From positions 245,568 to 309,567 of the forward strand of contig MU277676.1 in assembly GCA_022385805.1 (NCBI GenBank): a DNA stretch of 64,000 bases. Direction: 5' to 3'. Below, piece by piece: positions 55,948 to 64,000 of the stretch. The DNA comes from Pilatotrama ljubarskyi (Eukaryota; Basidiomycota; Agaricomycetes; Polyporales; Polyporaceae). The notes under the pieces were generated by a model that had not been told where the DNA came from, did not search any database, and saw only the letters and a program-made list of their open reading frames with translations. The position numbers and the translations under genes are program-made. Positions within the stretch are counted from its first letter, which is position 1, and each line of letters starts with the position of its first letter.

Positions 55948-57672
55948 TATGGCGTCGACGTGGGCGTGAAGGGGTATATGCAGTCGAGTAGTACGCGTCG
56001 AGCCTCGCGATCAAGATTCAAGACGACCTGTCGCCGAGAGAGGGTATCCGTCAACCGACCGCGCTCGTTAACTTATTCGCAGAAGCAAGCTAGCCGAGAG
56101 GGAGAGCCTGAGCACGCAGGAGGCGGGACCGCAGCCTCAAGCTGGAGCGCCGCAAGGGGAAGGAGTGGGACGGTGCGGTGACAGTCAAGAGCAAGCCCCG
56201 TCGAGGGAGCAACTCTCGAGATCTCGAGCCGTCCCCGCGCTATCCCACATCTGTCTGTCGATCCCACATCCTGCCAAACGGTCAGGAGTCTGAGGCGTTG
56301 CAGGGTGTTACCCGCCGTCGGCCTGATTGGAATGGCATCAGCGTGCTGATGCAGGCCCGCGTTAGGCCTGATGCCCTGGAAATACTTTGTTTGGGGCCCT
56401 CTAAATCTGATGGAATGTGGGCTACAGCAGCCTGAAGACGGCCCCATCTCGTTCGAGAAAGCAGATGATCAGCAGCGTACCTTTCTCCAGGGCGGAACGA
56501 GCCCGAGGTGGAGGAGAGAGGCGGCTTGCTCGGGGTTGGGATGGGGGTCGTGGTGGGGTGCGATAGACGTGTGCTGTGTGGAGGTGAGTACATATGGACG
56601 GGGACGAGCTTCTGCCGTTAGAGCTGATCGCATGGGACGTCGAGCGAAGCGTCCTTCCTGTCCAAAGCATCAAGAATCGTCGCCCTCGGAACGTCGCCAC
56701 CCGCCTTCCTATCATCTCTGCACACAGCACGCAGAGAACCCCATATCCTCTCAGGACCGCGAGACCGACCGCTGTACAACTTCAAATCATTCCCATGGAT
56801 CGCTACAGCGCAGGCAGCGAGGGACAAGCATGAGCACCGTTCATGCTTGCGGCGAATTCTCCAGGTGGTCGTCGAGACGAACGCGGCTAGCGCTCAATCC
56901 GCAGATCTGCAGATCTGATTTCAGTACCTCTCCCCGATCATCCTTCCTCCGAGTCAGTCCACATTGACGATCTACTACATATACTACTATATCATGCATC
57001 TCTAGTATGGACCGCTCAGTTTGCTGGTTTGCCGCTCGATTAGTTCAAAAACATGAGCGAACCTCTGTGTGCCCGATGCAGTACAGTATTCATATTCAAC
57101 ACCCGGGCCTGTTCCGCTGAATCGTTTCGCAGTCGACCGCATCCTTGCCACCCGGCCTCTACCGCCTCCAGCGCCCGCCGCTCGCATATGAACGCATGGT
57201 GCGCATGGCAATAAAGGGACATATCGAGCATCAGCTGCCGCGCTATGGAGAAGACGCAAGCCTGCTCGCGCTTGCCATAACACTAGGTTTTTCTATATCA
57301 AAAACTGCCGCCTTGGACGGTGGATGTCAGTTGGTGACGGTTCTTCTACTCGTTCCGCTCGAGGAGTCGAGACACTCCGAAAATCTTGGAGGCTCGGAGG
57401 ACGGGACTACGGACTCCTTGCTCACCCTCTGTGTAAACTACAGGTGTCGAGGGAAGTATCGGGCAATGTCCTCCTTGGTTCGAGAATGGCATAGTACTTG
57501 AGGTGAAGCGTACAGCAGTTACCTAGTGTACTGTGAAGACGTCATAGCCGATACATTCAGAGACCCATAAATCAACATTTCTTAGACTACCCTCCATCAG
57601 TCGAACGGCGGACTGTGCTAGAAGGAGACTGGTCAATCGCCAAAAAGTGATACTCGAACACGACGACTCACA
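55948..57672. other. 1.7-kb region without a confident gene
   Basis: Frames of 60-200 residues on both strands (for example 56371-56967 +) are low-complexity and lack motifs or splice partners. ACTACATATACTACTATATC-type AT-rich DNA lies at about 56971-56990. Confidence 0.45.
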
Positions 57673-58883
57673 TCACGCCTGGGGAGCCTCGAAGGTCAGC
57701 TTCTTGTACTGAGCGCCAGTCCAGCCGTGGAGCACGCTCAAGTACTTGTACGGTATCTTCCGCGTGGCCTTGCCAAGGTCGACGTCGTCGCCCTCGAGAG
57801 CGACCTGCACCTGGACGACGTTCCCATTGGCCGACACGTTCCACTCCGACAGACCATCCGGGCGCGCGTCCTCGACGTACTCCTTGAACGCCTCCACAGC
57901 GCCGGCCTGAGCGTCCTGCTCGTTGAACTCGAGGGACGCTTTGATGGCAGCGCCGTCGGCTCTGGCGGCGTCCTTGCTCTGCTTGCTGATAATCTTCGCC
58001 ATCTTGAGCAGCAGCGAGGCGCTGGGCCGCTCGACGGCGAAGCGCTTCGTCTGGGGGTGATACGTCGACGAGAGCTGGAACAGGCCGTCGAGGGACCATC
58101 CGCCTCGGCCCGGATGCTCGGCGCTGCTCGCATATGTGACAGACCGGTTCACGATGCCACCGGTAAAGTCGACCTGAGAGCGGCAAGGGCCGATGAGCTG
58201 GGAGCAAGTGAGCTAGTATGTGTTGCACTCTCACCTCGATGGTGTCAGAGACCGATTCCGTAATAATTGTGCTCGTCCTATGCTGCTGATCGAACCACAC
58301 CATCACGCTTTCCACGGGCTTGAGCGTGACCGGGCCGTTCACCACAGTTTGCGGGGTGACGAAGATGGGTGAGAAGCGGTCGCCGAGCCAACCATTCACG
58401 CCGATCCGGATGCCGCCGTAATCGTTCTGGACACCAAAAGTCCCAGTCCGTGGGTTGGGAGTGCCGGACGCGTTGTGCATGGTCCCGTCTTCATCCAGGA
58501 GGGCGGTCTGGCCTGTGCGTAGGACACGGGAGGAATATCAGGAAAAATATTGCGGTTCGAATCGCAGTCCCACTCACCGAACTGGATGTCAGGGGCATCT
58601 GTAGAGGCTACCACCAACGCGCCATCTGCGTAAGTTTGAGTACCAAACACCTGGTATTTGCTGGTCCACTGGAACTGGTTGTAGGCGAAGAACCTGCGGA
58701 ACGACCATGCTGTGATGAGCGCATGAACGATCAGTTGGGCGAGGACGGCACCTACGTGTCGCCCCTCCAGACGGTGTTATAGGTATTGTCGACCTTCTTC
58801 GCAATGCAAAGCTTGTATTTCGCTGCCTTCAGTGCAGCGTAGTCGGCGCTGTCAACGTTAACGGTGAGAGTGAAGGTGGCCAT
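57673..58883 (-). CDS. Uncharacterised soluble protein, short paralog of a divergent pair
   Basis: Four exons (58756-58883, 58578-58693, 58235-58512, 57673-58173) close in phase to 340 residues. Starts MATFTLTVNVDSADYAALKA, then YKLCIAKKV, FQWTSKYQVFGTQ, TALLDEDG, FGVQNDYGGIRIGVNGWL and VMVWFDQQ, all with close counterparts in the + strand gene at 60110. The beta-rich N-terminal module (about residues 1-175) ends at an intron. The C-terminal module (about 175-340) contains VVQVQVALEGDDVDLG and KYLSVLHGW and ends FEAPQA. No signal peptide or membrane helix is present, so it is probably cytosolic. I do not recognise the family and give no function. Intron positions and phases match the paralog. 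Confidence 0.8.
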
Positions 58884-58975
58884 TGCGTGATATCAGATGA
58901 GGCGGATGCGTTCAAGTATGGCGGGAGTACGCAAGGGAGGGATCTGCTGAAGCCAGTCGTGTCCTCGAAACCAAC

Positions 58976-58983
58976 CTTTTATA
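58976..58983 (-). promoter_or_regulatory. TATA box of the short paralog
   Basis: TATAAAAG on the minus strand, about 95 bp before the ATG at 58883; the long paralog has the same motif at about the same distance. Confidence 0.65.
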
Positions 58984-59708
58984 CGTCTGTATCTTCCCCT
59001 TGGACATCGATACAGCGCTCGTCCCCGCGGATGCGCGATGGTATACAGAACATGCTCCGTGGCAGCTGAGACGTGCTCTGGATCCTGGACCATCCTGAGC
59101 GAAAGCTGTCCGCCACTAGCATACGGAGTCTTCGACCTCAGACAAATTGTCGACGAATGACCGGGTGCTAGCGTCGGGGGGTGTCGAACGTCAGGGGACG
59201 AGTGTGTGAAGCCGCACGTCGTGATGCGTCTTAGCCCGGCCGCACGTCGGGAACAGTGTCGAGGACGATGCTGCCGCGTCGCAGAACGCGACGGTACTTA
59301 CGCTGTGATCGGACGCAATATACCGTGACATACCTACGTGCCAGAACTGGGTTTGTGTGTACGTATATTTGTAGCGGAAACCTACTTAGTGCCAGTGGTG
59401 GGGGCCGCCCATGTATACATTCCCACGCCTTTGCAGAACATTTTTGAAAACGCCCTGTACGCCAAATTTGCTCTCGACTATGCAGAGTTATGTATCCAGT
59501 ATGGAAGGCATCGTCTGCAGGACGCGGTGAGCCATTCGCGATCCTGAAAATCGCACGGCACTTAAGAATGACGGGGTTTCCAGAGGAATACCGGTCAATG
59601 GTACCTGTACGCCTCTAGACTGTGACTGGGATCCGCGCTCTGGGTCGGGCGCGAACCATGTCGGGCCGTACTGTGCGTCAACACTATGTGTGCCTTTGTT
59701 TCGCTTAG
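58984..59708. other. Central part of the divergent intergenic region
   Basis: Lies between the promoters of two divergent paralogs; no gene or repeat recognised. Confidence 0.5.
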
Positions 59709-60078
59709 TTGTCCCCGCATGAGCGGAGAGGACGACTGTCATGTTTGAGCACCTCTCACATGGCCTCCCTTAGTCGTTCCTTTGCGCCACTGTCCACCCG
59801 GCGTCGGTCGGTCTTTCGAACCCGACGTCGGAAATGCCGACGGTGCAGACATCTCTGTCAAGCCGGCTGCTAACTTTGCTGTAAAAATCGCGCCGATGAA
59901 CTCAGAATCCCGGGGCTAACGAGATCATGATGTGAAACTCCCGTCCAGTTTTGCTGCTGTACTTGGGTCCCATCGTTGAACTTGTCCGGATGACGACAGG
60001 AAAAGTCACCCCAGAGGCCTCTATAAAAGCACGCGGGCAAGTCCAGCAGCACAGTACCCACAACACCTCACGAATCGT
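59709..60078 (+). repeat. Promoter block of the long paralog, copied at 2197-2583
   Basis: Matches 2197-2583 with scattered substitutions and indels; the longest shared runs are at its two ends. Here it is in its functional setting, upstream of an intact gene with an intact TATA box. Confidence 0.8.
60022..60029 (+). promoter_or_regulatory. TATA box of the long paralog
   Basis: TATAAAAG, 88 bp before the ATG at 60110. Confidence 0.7.
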
Positions 60079-60109
60079 CCCTTCCAACAACCGCTGCTAG
60101 TTCCTCGAC

Positions 60110-61759
60110 ATGGAGTACAATCTCAACGTCACCATCGACTCCAACATCCTTCCGACCCTCGTGGATGCCCATTACAAACTTTGTATCGCCAAGAAGGTGA
60201 ACGGAGCCTACACGGTGGTCTGGCAGGGTAACAAGTACGCACTCTTGCTCCACTCCGTCCTTCGCGTCAAATGTACTCACTTCATCCCTCAGCGTGCTGT
60301 TCTCCAACGACTTCACCTGGACTGCCAATTACCAGGTCTTCGGTACCAACAAGTTCACGGCCGGCGCCCTCGTCCAAGCTAGGACGGAGTCGCAGACCAT
60401 ATACTCTGGTCTGCCATCCTTATCCGCTACAGAACCCAGTAACCACGCTAATGTCCGTACTCGCCCAGGCCAGACTGCTCTTTTGGACAAGTACGGCATA
60501 ATGCGCCCTGCTACGGGTGGAAAGGACTCCAGCGGCAAATTCGCCGTGCAGAATGAATACGGCCTCATCAATATCGGAGTCAATTCCCTCGTCAACGGCG
60601 AGTACACGCCGTCGTATGTTTCCCCCAACCCCCTTGTCACCGGGCGGACGGCCCTCCAGCCCATAGAGACCGTCTTGGTATGGTTCGACACATCTGTGAC
60701 TACGGGCACGATGATGCTCCACGCATCCAGCGACGCCATCGAGGTACGTCCTCACGTTCAACCACGCTCCGATGCGCGCGCTGCTCACCTGGACGCGTTA
60801 CCGACCGCCCCTAGATCGACTTCACCAGCGTTCCGACGCACAAGCTCGCATACAGGACCCCCGTTGACGCGCCCCCCGGCAAGGGCGTGTGGGTCCTCGA
60901 CGGAGCCCAGGCCGTCCTGCCAATGACTTACAACCTCCTCTCTAACAGTTTCGAGATCCCCGAGCCTGACGCCTCCGTGCTCTCCCTCATGACGGAGCTT
61001 ATCAACAGCCCGCCGTCAGCCGGCGCATCTCCCGTCGAGCTCGTCGCGACCGTAGACTTCCAGCACGCGGAGGATGCGCGGGATTACTGGGCGTATGCCG
61101 CGGTCGACAGCTTCAGCGGCCAGGGCTTCACGAAGTGGGTGGCGTCGCGCGTCGATGCGACTGTGACGGTGAATATGGAGTTTGACGCCGCGGACGAGGA
61201 TGACGAGGCCGCGACGCGCCTGGCCATTACGAAGTATCTGCAGGTCCAGTACGGTAACAGTGCTGGGAAGCGATACAAGACCCTCAACCTCAGCGTCGCC
61301 GGGCAGCTTGGTATGGTTCTGCCAGGCTGGACATTGCTCGGCAGAGACTGACGCAAAACCAAATAGTATTCGTTCCTCAGCCTGGCTGGTCGGCCGAGCG
61401 CCCCTCTCTCACCAACGAAAAGCACGAGCACAGCACCGGCGTCGCCGTTGTCCGCTTTTCGGACCACACCGAAGCCAAGTCGTTCGCGCAGCAAGTCAAC
61501 GAGGCTACCTCCCGCGGCGCCAGCTTCGAGGCGACCGCCCGCGGTCCCGCCGTCACGGTCAAATTCAGCGTCAAGGGTAACAAGGACGGAGCCCAGAAGC
61601 GCATCCGCCAGGCGTACGACGCCGCTATCGCCTCCTTCGAAAGCATGCCGCAAGGCGCGGAGCCGGTCTACGTCGGGCCCATCGTCTGGGGTACGTTCTT
61701 GGCCCAGATCACTCTATACTGCTTTGTCTGATGTATCATTCGACCTCGCAGACCAGTGA
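60110..61759 (+). CDS. Uncharacterised soluble protein, long paralog with extra C-terminal domain
   Basis: Six exons (60110-60234, 60293-60408, 60469-60743, 60815-61310, 61367-61690, 61752-61759) close in phase to 447 residues. Starts MEYNLNVTIDSNILPTLVDA, then YKLCIAKKVNG, FTWTANYQVFGTN, TALLDKYG, FAVQNEYGLINIGVNSLV and VLVWFDTS, matching the minus-strand gene. Exons 1-3 share intron phases and nearly identical lengths with that gene. Exon 5 adds about 108 residues absent from the paralog (GWSAERPSLTNEK onward, ending VGPIVWDQ). It resembles the preceding module (V-x-F...A...F...VTV-x-F...R-x-A), as if duplicated. No signal peptide. Function unknown. Reading through the exon 4 donor would stop at 61351 and give a shorter form. 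Confidence 0.8.
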
Positions 61760-62598
61760 GTTGCGTGGTAGTGGTGCCTTACGGGTGAACGCGTCTCGGC
61801 TCGACGATCTCTCGATAATGCCTGGGCTCTCAGTGTACCCGTGCTCCGATGACTATCCTTATCCTAAGTGACAGTCGAGGAGGTTCTTTCGACAATGCGC
61901 GCAGATGCAGATATGTACTAGTGCAACACTCGTGGGTTCCTTATGAATGATAATCATGACTGCATGAGGCCCTACATGTACCTGTCCGCCTGATTCGCCC
62001 AATGAGCAGCGCCTGAACGTGCTCTACAGTGTGACGGCCGGGCTCAGGGTCAAGCATGCGTCCAACTTCGCCATGTACTCCGGGCTGATGCATATGATTA
62101 ATCTCTCAGTCGAACACCTGCACGTTTGACTCGATCGACGCGCTCCGCGGGGCGAGAGACTTGAATGTGGTGTAGCTAAGGATCTATGCAATAGCTGAGT
62201 GAGGTCTGGGTCAACAACGGCGTGGGCGCTGGAGCCCTCGCACCGCATTAGCAAGGACTTGTGTACCTGAGTATTTCGCGGTGACGTTTCGAGGTGAATC
62301 AGCCTCCGCCTCACTACTGCATCGAGGGCCACGCGGTACTTGCACTTTAAGGGTTCAGGAGAAACAAATGGATTGCAAAAGGTGAGATCCGATGTGGGTT
62401 ACAAGTACAAGTAGAATATAGCGAGAGGTATGTTCATCAGCACGTCGCAATGCTCAATAACAAGGCAGCGTTGACTGGCTCGGAACAATTGCATAGAATT
62501 TCGATCCAGATGTGTGCGGGGCGGGTAGTGTCCAATATTCGTGACGTTCATACCGGTCGTATGTCCGTGTTCGTGGTCCTCGACGGTGACGAAACCGT
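61760..62598. other. Convergent intergenic region
   Basis: 3' flanks of two genes; short frames only, nothing recognised. Confidence 0.5.
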
Positions 62599-63715
62599 TC
62601 AGGGGTTGATGAGCGGCGCACGCTCCTCGTCCAAGGAGATACCGCCGCGGCCGTGACGCAGCTTCTGGCCAACGCCGATGGCGGCCTTGACGACCCAGAC
62701 GAGCGAGAGGATGGCGAAGGCGAGCGCGGACCAATGGATGAACGCCGGGTGGCGCTGGCGCGCGAAGATGGCCCAGAGCGACCAGGCGATCGCGATGCTG
62801 GCGGGGAGGTCGCCCTCCGCAGACGAAAACGCGTAGGTGGCAGCGGTGGCCTCCAGGAAGAAGCTGCGGAACAAGTCAACTAATGAGCAAGAAAGTGTAG
62901 AGTCTTACAAAGGACGTACAAGGCGAGGAACGCGAAGACTTTGGTCCAGACGCCGGCCGGCTCGACGGCCGCGTTGACGCCGAATGCCTCAAACGCGGTA
63001 AGGATGACGAGGACGGTGGTCCAGCCGTGGTAGAGCGAGAACGGCAGATGTACAAAGATCTCATCCGCAGCGCTCTGGGGCTCGTGGTATTTCTTGACGA
63101 CATAGTAGATGTGCTGTGCCGCAGGGGAGCGTCAGCGTCGGTTCTCGGACCGCAACTCTATTTACAAGGTGACTTACCGTCACTGCGGAGCTCACAAACA
63201 GGGCAAAGATGAAGGCTGTGTAGGGAGACGGTTAGAACGGTGCGGAGCGGGTGCGTAGGACATGCATGCTGCGTACCAACGATGTAGTAGTGCCTCGCCC
63301 ACAGGTTCACGTAGATGGCGTTGAGGACAGCGAGGAGGGGGAGACGCCAGGAGATACCGTCAATGACGACCTGCTTTCCGCCATCGAAAAACTGGTAGAT
63401 GATGGTGCCGAGGAGCAGAAGATGAATGAGAGACCTGGGGGCACGTCAATGTCAGCTGCCGGAAACAAAGGAAAGGTGCAATATGACGTACCAGATGAGG
63501 AATGCCCATGGCGCGGGGGTCACATACGTATCCTTGCCGGTGTAGTAGATGTCGGAGGGCCCTGCGACGGTGTAGACGTTCGAGCCCAAGAACAAGAAGT
63601 ATACTATGACGTTAACGATCTGCAAGGGGCTTCAGCACCGACGGGGACTCCTGTAAGCATGCGCCACACATACCTTGAGCAGGAGACCGTCGGTCCAGGA
63701 GCTGTGGGACGGCAT
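62599..63715 (-). CDS. Polytopic membrane protein, conserved in fungi, unknown function
   Basis: Exon 1 (63674-63715) encodes [14 protein letters not shown]. It splices in phase to 63492-63619 ([27 protein letters not shown]). Later exons encode [57 protein letters not shown] and [28 protein letters not shown] and a last exon with [14 protein letters not shown] and [19 protein letters not shown] follow, ending APLINP. Seven to eight hydrophobic segments rich in Trp/Tyr, with short loops, loosely recall the TspO-type fold, but I would not assign it. The start just downstream of a promoter-like GC-rich region is consistent. Confidence 0.78.
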
Positions 63716-64000
63716 TGTTGCGTCGGGCGGCGGAGTGCGTCGGACGAGGAGGGGAGAGACAAGGGGCAGACGGGGAGTGGGGCGTGTGCGTCGAGGCTTT
63801 ATAGGGCGCGCCTGAGCTTGGCGCAGGGATGACCGCAATACAGAGTGCTGGAGACTGCGAGTGTCACTGTACGCACCGGCATGGCGCAACACGCGCAGCT
63901 GCTCTGACGTCAACACCCGGAGACCCCGTGACCGCCACGTGCTCGCCCTGCCATATCGGGGTGCCCAGACGCAACGGTCCCAGTCTCCCGCGTCCCGCCG

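Overview
The window is nuclear DNA from a filamentous basidiomycete, most likely an Agaricomycete. The evidence is dense short GT-AG introns of about 50-70 nt, compact alternating-strand genes, basidiomycete-specific families (DUF6533 membrane protein, F-box expansions) and ordinary eukaryotic housekeeping genes. No bacterial-style operons, rRNA or CRISPR arrays are seen. Gene models below were joined by hand from reading frames, splice signals and phase; most large models close in phase from start to stop.

Layout. 0-2 kb: the 3' part of an aldo/keto reductase and a glutathione transferase. 2-5 kb: a copy of a promoter-like block abutting a truncated F-box pseudogene, then a poorly resolved gene. 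6-12 kb: a Gly/His-rich protein, a small secreted/membrane protein and a large basic nuclear-type protein. 14.5-19.7 kb: three F-box-type genes, two of them a head-to-head paralogous pair. 20-24.5 kb: an intron-containing tRNA-Arg and a 13-exon gene fusing aspartyl-tRNA synthetase to a DUF2156 domain, the architecture of ErdS (ergosteryl-aspartate synthase). 25-36.8 kb: TBC RabGAP, branched-chain aminotransferase, lysine-type methyltransferase, Mcp2/ADCK1-like UbiB kinase and Sub1/PC4. 37-49.4 kb: one giant TOM1/HUWE1-type HECT ubiquitin ligase. 50-51.5 kb: quinone oxidoreductase.

At 52.3-53.7 kb lies a 1,349-bp mobile element with 189-bp terminal inverted repeats that I read as identical, and a perfect 8-bp target duplication. 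It is inserted in an F-box-like gene fragment, whose frame closes across the insertion. The interior joins the 5' end of a DUF6589-like gene (+) to the 5' end of a helicase gene (-) that breaks off in its Walker A motif. This looks like a recent internally deleted copy of a larger transposon carrying both genes in convergent orientation. I regard it as the most novel item here.

From 54 to 64 kb: tRNA-Ser(AGA), a DUF6533 membrane protein, a divergent pair of paralogous soluble proteins of a family I do not recognise (340 and 447 aa), and a polytopic membrane protein. The promoter of the longer paralog is the sequence copied, without its gene, at 2.2-2.6 kb.
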